From positions 62,001 to 126,000 of the forward strand of contig NZ_SJSM01000008.1 of the NCBI RefSeq assembly GCF_004331685.1: a DNA stretch of 64,000 bases. Direction: 5' to 3'. Positions 26,257 through 34,609 of the stretch are shown piece after piece; position 1 is the first letter of the stretch; every line of letters starts with the position of its first letter. The translations under genes were made by a program, and so were the position numbers. This DNA comes from Pedobacter hiemivivus (GTDB taxonomy: Bacteria; Bacteroidota; Bacteroidia; Sphingobacteriales; Sphingobacteriaceae). The notes under the pieces were generated by a model, which saw nothing but the letters and a program-made list of their open reading frames with translations, had not been told where the DNA came from and ran no database searches.

Positions 26257-26846
26257 AATTTACTCAAGTGCCTTTAAAATATGCTTTTAATGCATTAGAG
26301 CCTAATATAGATGCGCTTACCATGGAGATTCATTACACAAAGCACCATGCGGCCTATGTTAAAAATGTAAATGATGCAATTGCAGCCGAAAATATACCTT
26401 ATAAAACAGAGGCTGAGTTTTTTAATAATGCCTCGAAACTTTCGGCCAAAGCCCGTAACAATGGTGGTGGTGCATGGAATCATAATTTCTTTTTTGAGAC
26501 TTTAAAGCCAGGTGCTTCGGCTGGGCCACAAGGGAAGTTAAAAGAGGCTATTGTTAAATCATTTGGATCTGTTGATAAATTTAAAGAACAGTTTTCTGCT
26601 GCTGCGGCGTCACGCTTTGGTTCAGGATGGGCATGGTTGGTAAATGACAAGGGTACTTTGAAGATTTGTTCGACTGCCAATCAGGATAATCCTTTGTTTG
26701 ATAATGCGGAAGTGAAGGGTGTGCCTTTGTTGGGACTTGATGTGTGGGAACATGCTTATTACCTTAAATATCAGAATAAACGTGCAGATTATATTGCCAA
26801 CTGGTGGAATGTTGTAGATTGGGATGTGGTAAGCAAAAGGGCGTAG
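26253..26846 (+). CDS. sodB: Fe/Mn superoxide dismutase (body; 5' frameshift)
   Basis: The 197-codon frame contains a complete Fe/Mn SOD fold that converts superoxide to peroxide and oxygen. Metal ligands are visible in EIHYTKHHAAYV (His), GGGAWNHNFFFE (His) and LGLDVWEHAYYLKY (Asp, His). Other family marks are GSGWAWLV and ADYIANWWNVVDW. The only in-frame start is TTG at 26253, which lies inside the conserved sequence PLKFTQVPL, so it is not the natural start. The true N-terminus is the Tat signal peptide at 26107 in another frame. The gene is therefore either frameshifted or affected by a sequence error. It ends the redox cluster. Confidence 0.9.
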   Translation: MKFTQVPLKYAFNALEPNIDALTMEIHYTKHHAAYVKNVNDAIAAENIPYKTEAEFFNNASKLSAKARNNGGGAWNHNFFFETLKPGASAGPQGKLKEAIVKSFGSVDKFKEQFSAAAASRFGSGWAWLVNDKGTLKICSTANQDNPLFDNAEVKGVPLLGLDVWEHAYYLKYQNKRADYIANWWNVVDWDVVSKRA

Positions 26847-26943
26847 TCATCACGTTTGCATCTAAAACCTGGAGAAATTGACAACTGTTAATTGAAATAA
26901 TTGGACAAAAAGCAATTATGTGAAAAATATTTGCATAATGCTT

Positions 26944-26974
26944 TTGTATTTTAAAAACATTAATTCTATATTTG
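26944..26974 (+). promoter_or_regulatory. rpsT promoter
   Basis: TTG (26944-26946), 20 nt, TATATTTG (26967-26974), followed by GCAGTCC. The same TTTGCAGTCC start-site context occurs before rpsU at 47538, suggesting a shared ribosomal-gene promoter type. Confidence 0.75.
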
Positions 26975-27039
26975 CAGTCCGAAAAACAGAAAGAATAACA
27001 GAGCTTTGCTCTAACTATAAAATACTTTAATAACAAAAA

Positions 27040-27294
27040 ATGGCAAATCATAAATCTTCATTAAAAAGAATTAGAGCAAACGCAACTAAACGTTTACGTA
27101 ACAGATATCAGGCAAAAACAACTCGTACGTTTATCAAAAGATTGCGTGGTGCTGAAGATAAAAAAACTGGATTAGAATTACTTCCTAAAGTAATCTCTAT
27201 GCTAGATCGTTTAGCCAAAAAGAGTGTTATCCACAAAAACAAAGCAGCTAACAACAAATCTAAGCTGACTAAATTTGTTAATGGCTTAAAATAA
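27040..27294 (+). CDS. rpsT: 30S ribosomal protein S20
   Basis: An 84-residue, Lys/Arg-rich, fully helical protein that binds 16S rRNA in the body of the 30S subunit. The start MANHKSSLKRIRANATKRLRN and the tail NKAANNKSKLTKFVNGLK are typical of S20. It is monocistronic, with a promoter 66 bp upstream and a strong terminator just downstream. Confidence 0.97.
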   Translation: MANHKSSLKRIRANATKRLRNRYQAKTTRTFIKRLRGAEDKKTGLELLPKVISMLDRLAKKSVIHKNKAANNKSKLTKFVNGLK

Positions 27295-27316
27295 CAATAG
27301 CTTTACAATATTATAG

Positions 27317-27349
27317 ACGGGATATGCATTGCATATCCCGTTTTTTTTT
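27317..27349 (+). terminator. rpsT terminator
   Basis: A perfect 11-bp stem ACGGGATATGC/GCATATCCCGT with a 3-nt loop and nine T residues (27341-27349). It rules out the upstream in-frame TTG at 27329 as the start of radC. Confidence 0.93.
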
Positions 27350-27379
27350 GTCCAAAAAAAACGAACTGATCTTGTAAAA

Positions 27380-28078
27380 ATGAACCCATACCAGGAAAAA
27401 ATAGGCATAAAGATGTGGGCGGAAGCCGACAGGCCCCGCGAAAAACTATTGCTGAATGGCAGGAGGCATCTTACAGATGCAGAGCTGATTGCTATTTTAA
27501 TAGGTTCGGGCAATAAGGATGAAACTGCGGTAGATCTAAGTAAGCGCATTCTTGGATTTTATAACAATGATCTGGATGCGCTCGGAAAAGTATCTGTTAA
27601 AGATCTTTCGAAGTTTAAGGGGATCGGAGAGGCTAAGGCGATTGCGATAGTAGCCGCATTGGAGCTTGGGAGGAGAAGGAAAGAGGCCGATGGTCCTGAT
27701 GTGTTGAAGATCGTAACATCGGCAGATGCATTTGCTGTGCTGCAACCTGTTTTTGCTGATCTGAATCATGAAGAGTTTTGGATACTGATCTTGAATCAGG
27801 CCAATTATCTAATCGGGAAACAATTGATCAGTAAAGGTGGGATGGCTGGTACCGTGGCCGACCCGAAGATTATTTTTAAAACGGCATTGGAACACAATGC
27901 AGCTTATGTGATTCTGGCGCATAATCACCCCTCTGGGAGTTTAAGGCCAAGTCAGCAGGATATAAATATTACCAAAAAAATGGTTGAGGCAGGGAGGATG
28001 CTTGATCTGTATGTGCTGGATCACCTGATTGTAACAGATAAATTATTTTATAGTTTTGGTGATGAGGGGTTAATTTAA
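27380..28078 (+). CDS. radC: RadC-family JAB-domain protein
   Basis: A 232-residue protein with an N-terminal helix-hairpin-helix type region (KFKGIGEAKAIAIVAALELGRR) and a C-terminal JAB/MPN domain with the metal motif (HNHPSGSLRPSQQD) and an upstream Glu. Originally linked to DNA repair, but its biochemical role is not settled; metalloprotease-like or nuclease activity is possible. ATG at 27380 (MNPYQEKIGIKMWAEADRPREK) is chosen because the earlier start lies inside the rpsT terminator. Length is typical. Confidence 0.92.
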   Translation: MNPYQEKIGIKMWAEADRPREKLLLNGRRHLTDAELIAILIGSGNKDETAVDLSKRILGFYNNDLDALGKVSVKDLSKFKGIGEAKAIAIVAALELGRRRKEADGPDVLKIVTSADAFAVLQPVFADLNHEEFWILILNQANYLIGKQLISKGGMAGTVADPKIIFKTALEHNAAYVILAHNHPSGSLRPSQQDINITKKMVEAGRMLDLYVLDHLIVTDKLFYSFGDEGLI

Positions 28079-28101
28079 CATTAGAATTTTAACTTGGCAG
28101 T

Positions 28102-28944
28102 ATGAAAATAATGATTAAACTATCTATAGCAATGTTGTTGGTTGTGACAACAGCAAATGCCCAAAGAAAGCCTGCGAATTATATCAATGTAATGAGTTAT
28201 AACATCCGTTATAACAATACTCATGATGGGGAGAATGCCTGGCCGAATAGAAAAGATAATGTAAAAGCTTTAATCAAATATCATGATGCAGATATTTTAT
28301 GTGTACAAGAAGCGCTGGCTTTGCAAGTTGACCAATTATCTGAAAACACGAATTATGATCGAGTTGGTGTAGGGCGTACAGATGGGAAACGCGAAGGAGA
28401 GTTCTCTGCGATCTATTTCGATAAAACAAGGTTTGTTAAAAAGGACGGTGGTACCTTTTGGTTATCCGAAACGCCAGAAAAACCATCTAAAGGTTGGGAT
28501 GCTGCTATCGTAAGGGTTTGTACCTGGGTGAAATTGCATGATAAATGGAATAAGAAGGATTTTATAGTTTTCAATACGCATTATGATCATGTGGGTGTTC
28601 AAGCTCGAATTGAATCGGCTAAACTGATTAAAAAGAAGATCATGGAAATTGCGCCTACATTGCCGGTTATTTTAACAGGTGATTTGAATGTTACCCCTGA
28701 AACGGAAGCTGTAGCTACGATAAAAACCTTTTTAACTGATACCAAAGAAGTAACTGTTGAGCCTGCATATGGACCTGAGGGTACTTTTAACGGGTTTAAA
28801 TTTAATGCGCCGCTAAAAGAAAGAATAGATTACATTTTTGTAAATAAAGGTTTTAATGTGCAGAAGTTTGGTGTGCTTACTGACAGTAAGGACCTGCGGT
28901 ACCCTTCAGATCACCTACCTATCCTAGCACGATTGTTCTTTTAA
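28102..28944 (+). CDS. Secreted endonuclease/exonuclease/phosphatase family protein
   Basis: A 280-residue protein with a signal peptide (about 1-20) and an EEP fold. Signature blocks are INVMSYNIRYNN, DILCVQEAL with the metal-binding Glu, FNTHYDHVG, PVILTGDLNVTPE and the C-terminal YPSDHLPILARLFF with the catalytic Asp-His. This subfamily in Bacteroidota is usually secreted or periplasmic; the substrate (phosphodiester of nucleic acid, inositol lipid or other) cannot be told. It begins 23 bp after radC but is unlikely to be functionally linked. Confidence 0.9.
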   Translation: MKIMIKLSIAMLLVVTTANAQRKPANYINVMSYNIRYNNTHDGENAWPNRKDNVKALIKYHDADILCVQEALALQVDQLSENTNYDRVGVGRTDGKREGEFSAIYFDKTRFVKKDGGTFWLSETPEKPSKGWDAAIVRVCTWVKLHDKWNKKDFIVFNTHYDHVGVQARIESAKLIKKKIMEIAPTLPVILTGDLNVTPETEAVATIKTFLTDTKEVTVEPAYGPEGTFNGFKFNAPLKERIDYIFVNKGFNVQKFGVLTDSKDLRYPSDHLPILARLFF

Positions 28945-29008
28945 TCGTTATTTTTCAAAATTAACTGGTAAGACTTGTCCTTGGCTTTCCGCTTTCAGCA
29001 TTAAATAA

Positions 29009-29016
29009 TATCTTTG
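29009..29016 (+). promoter_or_regulatory. pheT -7 element
   Basis: TATCTTTG, a perfect TAnnTTTG match, lies 17 bp before the pheT ATG. The nearest upstream TTG (28981-28983) gives a 25-nt spacer, longer than usual. Confidence 0.5.
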
Positions 29017-29033
29017 CGTTTTATAGAATTAAG

Positions 29034-31433
29034 ATGAAGATATCATACAATTGGCTAAAACAGTTCATTCATACAGATAAAACACCACAGGAACTTTCCT
29101 TAATATTAACCAATATTGGTTTGGAGGTAGAGAGCCTGGAGACAGTACAACCTGTTGCAGGTGGCTTGGAAGGATTAGTTATAGGCCATGTATTGAGTTG
29201 TGTGCAACATCCTAACGCTGATCGTTTGCGCGTAACAACTGTTGATGTTGGTAGTGCTGAACCTATACAGGTGGTTTGTGGTGCACCTAATGTAGCCCAG
29301 GGACAAAAAGTTGTGGTTGCAACTGTGGGTACCACGGTTTATCCAAATGAAGGCGAGCCTTTTAAAATCAATAAATCAAAAATAAGGGGTGAAGCATCTG
29401 AAGGGATGATCTGTGCTGAAGATGAGATTGGCTTAGGCGTATCTCACGACGGCATTATGGTATTACCTGAAGATACTGTAGTAGGAACAACTGCGAAAGC
29501 TTATTTCAAGTTGGAAGATGACTATCTTTTTGAAATTGGTCTTACCCCAAACAGAGCTGATGCGGCTTCGCATTTAGGTGTGGCAAGGGATTTAGCAGGT
29601 TATTTCCGTACCCATATTCAGATGCCTGATATTTCGGGTTTTAAAACTGAGAATGAAAGTCTGCAGATTGATGTTAAAGTAGAAGATACAGTTGCTTGCC
29701 CAAGATACAGTAGTGTTACCATTAGTGGCGTTACGGTTAAGGCTTCTCCAGACTGGTTGCAAGATAAATTGAAAGTGATCGGCATCAGGCCAATTAACAA
29801 TGTCGTAGACATTACCAATTATGTATTGCATGATTTAGGTGTGCCACTTCATGCTTTTGATGCAGATCAGATCAAAGGTGGACAAGTGCGTGTTAAGAAA
29901 TGTGCAGAAGGAACTCCTTTTGTAACCCTTGACGGTGTAGAGCGTAAGCTTTCGGCGGAAGACTTGATGATCTGTAATGCGGAAGAGCCTATGTGTATTG
30001 CCGGCGTATTTGGCGGTAAGAGCTCTGGTGTAAGCGAAACTACAACGAACATATTTTTAGAAAGTGCTTACTTTAATGCGGTGTCGGTTCGTAAAACTTC
30101 GAAAAGACATGGATTAAAGACCGATGCCTCATTCAGATTTGAGCGTGGTACCGATCCTGATATGACTGTTACTGCTTTAAAGCGTGCAGCCTTATTGATT
30201 GCAGAACTTGGTGGTGGAAAGATCGCTTCACAGGTGTCTGATATTTATCCTAATCCGGTACAGCCTTTTGATGTTGAAGTCAACTATCAAAATATCAATA
30301 GGTTAATTGGAGTTGATATTGCCGCTGAAGAAATTAAAGCGATCATAGTGGCGTTAGGTATTGATGTTGCTGCAGAAACTGCAGTAGGGCTAAGCTTAAA
30401 GGTGCCTGCGTTTAAAGTAGATGTAACGCGTGAGTGCGACATCACGGAAGAAGTGCTGAGGATTTATGGTTATAACAATATCGAAATTCCGAGTAAAGTA
30501 AATGCTTCTTTATCGTACAGTTCAAAACCTGATAAGGAACAAACACAGCACGTGATTGCGGATATGCTTACTGCTAATGGCTATTTAGAGATTTGGTGTA
30601 ATTCATTAACCAAAGGTGCTTATTCAAAAAATCCTGAAGAAGCGGTTCAAATCTTAAATCCATTAAGTTCCGACCTAAATGTAATGCGTCAGGAGCTATT
30701 GATGCCAGCTTTGGAGAGCGTTGCCTATAACCAAAACAGAAAGACTGCTGATATTAAGTTTTATGAGTTTGGTAAGACCTATCACTTGATTAATGAAAAG
30801 TACGTAGAGCGTCCGCGCTTATTGGTTGTGCTTTCGGGAAGTAACCAGTCAGAGCAATGGAATCAAAAGCAAGTTCCAGTTAGTTTTTATCATTTAAAAG
30901 CAGTAGTTGACGCGGTGATTGGCCGATTAGGGATTACGAGCTATCAATCTGAGGAGTTAAAAGATGAAAGCTTTGCTTTCGGATTGAAATACTTTAGAGG
31001 TGATAAGGTGATTGTAAGCTTTGGTGCAGCAACTGCAGCTGATAAAAAGAAAGCTGATGTGGATAAAGATGTTTATTATGCTGACTTTGATTGGGCTTTG
31101 TTGCTTGACATGGTAAGAAAGAATAAAATTATCAACAAAGAGGTGCCTAAATATCCTGCGGTAAGAAGAGATTTATCTATGTTGGTGGATACCAATGTAA
31201 CTTTTGAGGAGTTGAAAACTGTTGCTTTTAAAGCAGAGAAGAAGCTGATTAAAAATGTACAGGTATTTGATGTGTATGTAGGCGATAAATTACCTGAGGG
31301 TAAAAAGTCATATGCACTGAACTTTACGATACAGGACGAGGAGCAAACCTTAACCGATAAGCAAATTGATGCCGTTATGCAAAAGATTATTCATAACTTA
31401 GCACAAACGGTAAAAGCAGAAATTAGAAAATAA
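29034..31433 (+). CDS. pheT: Phenylalanyl-tRNA synthetase beta subunit
   Basis: A 799-residue beta chain of the heterotetrameric enzyme that charges tRNA-Phe. The N-terminal tRNA-binding OB fold (about 40-155, HPNADRLRVTTVDVG, CGAPNVAQGQKV), the B3/4 editing domain (about 210-400, RPINNVVDITNYVLHDLGVPLHAFD), B5 (about 405-480), a catalytic-like core and the C-terminal ferredoxin-fold anticodon-binding domain (PAVRRDLSMLVD) are all present. Length matches the family. pheS is not adjacent. Two small genes for a coiled-coil protein and ZapA follow within 20-30 bp. Confidence 0.96.
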   Translation: MKISYNWLKQFIHTDKTPQELSLILTNIGLEVESLETVQPVAGGLEGLVIGHVLSCVQHPNADRLRVTTVDVGSAEPIQVVCGAPNVAQGQKVVVATVGTTVYPNEGEPFKINKSKIRGEASEGMICAEDEIGLGVSHDGIMVLPEDTVVGTTAKAYFKLEDDYLFEIGLTPNRADAASHLGVARDLAGYFRTHIQMPDISGFKTENESLQIDVKVEDTVACPRYSSVTISGVTVKASPDWLQDKLKVIGIRPINNVVDITNYVLHDLGVPLHAFDADQIKGGQVRVKKCAEGTPFVTLDGVERKLSAEDLMICNAEEPMCIAGVFGGKSSGVSETTTNIFLESAYFNAVSVRKTSKRHGLKTDASFRFERGTDPDMTVTALKRAALLIAELGGGKIASQVSDIYPNPVQPFDVEVNYQNINRLIGVDIAAEEIKAIIVALGIDVAAETAVGLSLKVPAFKVDVTRECDITEEVLRIYGYNNIEIPSKVNASLSYSSKPDKEQTQHVIADMLTANGYLEIWCNSLTKGAYSKNPEEAVQILNPLSSDLNVMRQELLMPALESVAYNQNRKTADIKFYEFGKTYHLINEKYVERPRLLVVLSGSNQSEQWNQKQVPVSFYHLKAVVDAVIGRLGITSYQSEELKDESFAFGLKYFRGDKVIVSFGAATAADKKKADVDKDVYYADFDWALLLDMVRKNKIINKEVPKYPAVRRDLSMLVDTNVTFEELKTVAFKAEKKLIKNVQVFDVYVGDKLPEGKKSYALNFTIQDEEQTLTDKQIDAVMQKIIHNLAQTVKAEIRK

Positions 31434-31452
31434 GAAATAAAAAATACTATTC

Positions 31453-31743
31453 ATGTCATCAGTTGCAGATCAATTAACCTCCGTATTGCAGAAAACAGCT
31501 CGTTTAATAGAGCTTTGTGGTGCATTACAAGAAGAAAATGAGCTGCTGAAGCTGGAAAATGAATCGATAAAAGTTGCGCTTGATGCGTCAAAAACCAAGA
31601 ATGCAGACCTGGAAGAGAAGTTAAGGGTTTTGAAATTGGCGAAAAGTATTGAGGGTACAAGTGAAAAGACACTTGATATAAAGCAAAAAATTAACGATTT
31701 TGTGCGTGAAATAGATAAGTGTGTAGTATTGCTTAAGAAATAA
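31453..31743 (+). CDS. Small coiled-coil protein (ZapB-like position)
   Basis: A 96-residue cytoplasmic protein that is almost entirely helical. Leu/Glu/Lys heptads (LCGALQEENELLKLENESIKVAL, NADLEEKLRVLKLAK) predict a coiled coil at about 15-65; the C-terminal part (KQKINDFVREIDKCVVLLKK) is amphipathic. It lies 19 bp after pheT and 31 bp before zapA, so a cell-division role similar to ZapB is an attractive inference, but there is no sequence motif to prove it. Confidence 0.75.
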   Translation: MSSVADQLTSVLQKTARLIELCGALQEENELLKLENESIKVALDASKTKNADLEEKLRVLKLAKSIEGTSEKTLDIKQKINDFVREIDKCVVLLKK

Positions 31744-31774
31744 GGAATACATGAAAGTGAAACAAAGCTAAGAA

Positions 31775-32065
31775 ATGGGAGAAATCTCGATAAAAATAAC
31801 TATTTCCGACCGTATCTACCCCTTAAAGGTGAGTACTGAAGAGGAAGAAATTGTAAGGCGAGCAGCCAAGATTATTAATGAGCGCATAAAGGACTATCAA
31901 GAAAATTATGCGGTTAGGGATAAGCAGGATTTGCTTTCTATGGCAGTATTGCATTATGCAACGGCAGTATTGAGGGTAGAAAACAAAGTCCAGAATCAGG
32001 ACACTGCAGTTGCCGAGAAGGTGGAGGAATTGGATAGTTTATTAAACGATTTTTTTTCAAAATAA
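31775..32065 (+). CDS. zapA: Cell division protein ZapA
   Basis: A 96-residue FtsZ-binding protein that promotes Z-ring bundling. The N-terminal globular part has ISIKITISDRIYPLKVSTEEEEIVRRAAKIINERI, typical of ZapA, followed by a C-terminal helix (VENKVQNQDTAVAEKVEELDSLL). It follows the coiled-coil gene by 31 bp, and a structured RNA lies directly downstream, the same order as zapA-ssrS in Escherichia coli. Confidence 0.9.
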   Translation: MGEISIKITISDRIYPLKVSTEEEEIVRRAAKIINERIKDYQENYAVRDKQDLLSMAVLHYATAVLRVENKVQNQDTAVAEKVEELDSLLNDFFSK

Positions 32066-32104
32066 GTACGTTCTTTGCATAAGTTAAGATTAGCACGAAG
32101 ATAT

Positions 32105-32282
32105 AGCCGCAGCTACGTTTTTGAGTTTCACTATTTTTAAAACTTAACACTTCAATATTTATAGGATTAAGAGGGTGTATTTCATCTACATTTATGTACC
32201 TGAAAATGACTTAAATCCTAATTATAATTCGTTGAGGTTTTTAAAACTTGGGGCTTATTAAATTTAGTTGCGGTTTTTTTTT
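32105..32282 (+). ncRNA. ssrS: Candidate 6S RNA
   Basis: A rod-like RNA of about 178 nt can be drawn by hand. The closing stem is AGCCGCAGCTA (32105-32115) with TAGTTGCGGTT (32265-32275), 11 bp with two G-U pairs. Next come GAGTTT/AAACTT (32123-32128), ACTTCAA/TTGAGGT (32149-32155/32232-32238), TAGGATTAAG/CTTAAATCCTA (32162-32171/32210-32220) and a terminal GGTGTAT/ATGTACC hairpin, separated by a large internal bubble. Nine T residues follow (32274-32282). The long rod with central bubble, the size and the place just after zapA all fit 6S RNA, which binds sigma-70-type RNA polymerase. Promoter evidence is weak (GTTCTTTG at 32070). The rest of the 360-bp gap holds the rny leader hairpins. Confidence 0.6.
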
Positions 32283-32343
32283 GAAACAAAAATGGGCATT
32301 GTTAACAGAAATGAAGTGCTGCTCATTCATAAAATATATAAGT

Positions 32344-32403
32344 AATCAGATAGGATTAAGATCCCGGAGGGATTGATAGCGATCAAAAGGATTGTATCTG
32401 ATT
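32344..32403 (+). promoter_or_regulatory. Structured 5' leader of rny
   Basis: A 9-bp closing stem AATCAGATA (32344-32352) with TATCTGATT (32395-32403) encloses a small hairpin ATCCC-GGA-GGGAT and a possible second GAT/ATC stem. It ends 22 bp before the rny start. A further hairpin AATGGGCA/TGCTCATT lies upstream (about 32291-32331). The closed element could control rny by self-cleavage; no known riboswitch was recognised. Confidence 0.45.
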
Positions 32404-32425
32404 AAACAATAAATACAAATAGAGA

Positions 32426-33988
32426 ATGGAAATATTAGGAATAATAGGATATGTACTGGCCGGCCTCGTAATCGGCGTTCTGGTGGGGCGGTTCCTACTA
32501 AGGAGCCTGCTGAAAACGCAGGAGATTGCGGCCCAGACCAAAGTGAAAAAGATGCTTAAAGATGCGGAGAGTAAAGCCGAAATCTTAAAAAAGGACAGGT
32601 TATTGGAAGCAAAAGAAAAGTTTTTGCAATTGAAGTCTGAACATGAGCAGGAAGTAAATAGTAAAAACAACCAAATCAACCAGCGTGAAAACGCAATTAA
32701 GCAAAAAGAACAAAGCATCAACCAGCGTTTAGAGAATTTCAACCGTAAGGAGCAAGAAATTGATACGCATAAAAAGAATCTGGAAAAACAAACTGATCTG
32801 GCTGTAAAGAAACAGGAAGAGGTAGATGTTTTAAAGAATCAACATGTTAAACAATTGGAAACTATTGCTGGCTTAAGTGCTGATGAGGCAAAAGACCAAT
32901 TGGTAGAGAGCATGAAACAGGAAGCCCGTACTCAGGCCATGATCCAGGTAAAGGATATCGTGGATGAAGCTAAGCTTACTGCAACTAAAGAAGCCAAAAA
33001 AGTGGTGATTCAAACTATACAGCGTACTGCTGTAGAAGCCGCTATTGAAAATACAGTTTCTGTCTTCCATATCGAAAGTGATGAAATAAAAGGACGTGTA
33101 ATTGGTCGTGAGGGACGTAATATCCGTGCACTGGAAGCAGCCACAGGTATTGAGATCATCGTTGATGATACCCCTGAAGCGATCATCTTATCAGGATTTG
33201 ATCCGGTAAGAAGAGAGATTGCACGTTTGGCTTTACACCGTTTGGTAACTGATGGAAGGATACACCCTGCACGTATTGAAGAGGTGGTTGCTAAAACCAA
33301 GAAACAAATCGAAGACGAGATTGTAGAGATCGGTGAGCGTACGGTAATAGATCTTGGTATCCATGGTTTACACCCAGAGCTAATCAGAATGGTTGGACGT
33401 ATGCGTTACCGTTCTTCTTATGGCCAGAACTTATTACATCACTCCCGTGAGGTAGCTAATTTCTGTGCTACAATGGCTGCAGAACTAGGCTTGAATGCTA
33501 AAATGGCTAAACGTGCCGGATTATTACACGATATAGGTAAAGTGCCTGATGATAACCCAGAATTGCCTCACGCAATCCTTGGTATGCAACTGGCTGAGAA
33601 ATATAAAGAGCATCCAGAGATTTGCAATGCTATTGGAGCTCACCATGATGAGATAGAAATGACTTCGATGATCTCACCAATTGTACAGGCTTGTGATGCG
33701 ATATCAGGTGCCCGCCCAGGTGCCCGTCGTGAGGTTGTTGAAAGCTATATCAAACGCTTAAAAGAATTAGAAGAGCTTGCACTTTCTTATCCTGGAGTAG
33801 AGAAAACTTTTGCTATCCAGGCAGGTAGAGAGTTGCGCGTAGTGGTAGAGAGTGAAAGAGTAACAGATCAGCAAGCTGAATTGTTAGCTGCAGACATCTC
33901 TAACCGCATACAAACTGAAATGACTTATCCGGGACAGATTAAAGTTACCGTGATCAGAGAAACCAGATCGGTTTCATTTGCGAAATAA
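32426..33988 (+). CDS. rny: Ribonuclease Y
   Basis: A 520-residue membrane-anchored endoribonuclease that starts mRNA turnover. N-terminal transmembrane helix (about 2-22), long coiled coil (about 30-195, many Gln/Glu/Lys), KH domain (about 208-275, GRVIGREGRNIRALEAATG), and HD domain (about 330-430) with the metal motif LLHDIGK and HHSREVANF. Length and order match the RNase Y family. A structured leader just upstream could allow autoregulation. Ends in a strong terminator. Confidence 0.95.
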   Translation: MEILGIIGYVLAGLVIGVLVGRFLLRSLLKTQEIAAQTKVKKMLKDAESKAEILKKDRLLEAKEKFLQLKSEHEQEVNSKNNQINQRENAIKQKEQSINQRLENFNRKEQEIDTHKKNLEKQTDLAVKKQEEVDVLKNQHVKQLETIAGLSADEAKDQLVESMKQEARTQAMIQVKDIVDEAKLTATKEAKKVVIQTIQRTAVEAAIENTVSVFHIESDEIKGRVIGREGRNIRALEAATGIEIIVDDTPEAIILSGFDPVRREIARLALHRLVTDGRIHPARIEEVVAKTKKQIEDEIVEIGERTVIDLGIHGLHPELIRMVGRMRYRSSYGQNLLHHSREVANFCATMAAELGLNAKMAKRAGLLHDIGKVPDDNPELPHAILGMQLAEKYKEHPEICNAIGAHHDEIEMTSMISPIVQACDAISGARPGARREVVESYIKRLKELEELALSYPGVEKTFAIQAGRELRVVVESERVTDQQAELLAADISNRIQTEMTYPGQIKVTVIRETRSVSFAK

Positions 33989-34014
33989 AGAGCAACAACG
34001 TTGTTATATTTGAG

Positions 34015-34045
34015 AAAAGCGATAGATTATTCTATCGCTTTTTTT
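34015..34045 (+). terminator. rny terminator
   Basis: A 12-bp stem AAAAGCGATAGA/TCTATCGCTTTT with a 4-nt loop and seven T residues (34039-34045). Confidence 0.9.
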
Positions 34046-34072
34046 ATTTTTACCTAGTAATTAAACATAGAC

Positions 34073-34597
34073 ATGAAGAAGGAGCAAAGTAAAGTGAATA
34101 AGGCAGAACCTAAGAAGCCGGTAGATGTGCTTTTTGATAGGTATGCAGAAAGTCACCAAAACCATACTAATAAACTTATTCACTGGATCTGTGTGCCCTT
34201 AATTGTGTTTAGTTTACTTGGTCTGGTATGGGCCATTCCATTTCCTCATATGGAATTTTTAGGAAAGTATAATGGCTTTCTAAACTGGGCATCCTTTCTG
34301 ATCGCCTTTTCTTTATACTATTACTTTACCTTATCACCTGTCTTGTCTTTTCTGATGCTATGGGTAGTTAGCTTGATGAGCTATTTTATCGTTCAGCTGG
34401 AGTACTGGCAAGCTGCCGGAGGCCCTGCGTTCTGGTTGGTTTGTGTAGTGATTTTTGTGCTGGCCTGGATAGGTCAATTTGTAGGGCATAAAATCGAAGG
34501 AAAGAAGCCTTCATTTTTAGAAGATGTTAAGTTCTTGTTAATCGGCCCAATTTGGTTATTACACTTTATTTGTAAAAAAGTTGGGCTAAGCTATTGA
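34073..34597 (+). CDS. DUF962 (Mpo1-like) membrane protein
   Basis: A 174-residue integral membrane protein with four hydrophobic segments. The N-terminus FDRYAESHQNHTNKLIHWICVPLIVFS and the later GHKIEGKKPSFLEDVKFLLIGPIWLL are characteristic of the DUF962/YGL010w family, whose yeast member Mpo1 is a dioxygenase that shortens 2-hydroxy fatty acids by alpha-oxidation. Conserved histidines (H26, H29, H35 region and GHKIEG) are present. A lipid-oxidation role is inferred from this family. The gene stands between the rny terminator and the Pho-type array at 34610. Confidence 0.85.
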   Translation: MKKEQSKVNKAEPKKPVDVLFDRYAESHQNHTNKLIHWICVPLIVFSLLGLVWAIPFPHMEFLGKYNGFLNWASFLIAFSLYYYFTLSPVLSFLMLWVVSLMSYFIVQLEYWQAAGGPAFWLVCVVIFVLAWIGQFVGHKIEGKKPSFLEDVKFLLIGPIWLLHFICKKVGLSY

Positions 34598-34609
34598 TCC
34601 TAATAGCAC

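Noticed and set aside
27329..27379. TTG-started extension of RadC
   Set aside because: It begins inside the rpsT terminator hairpin.
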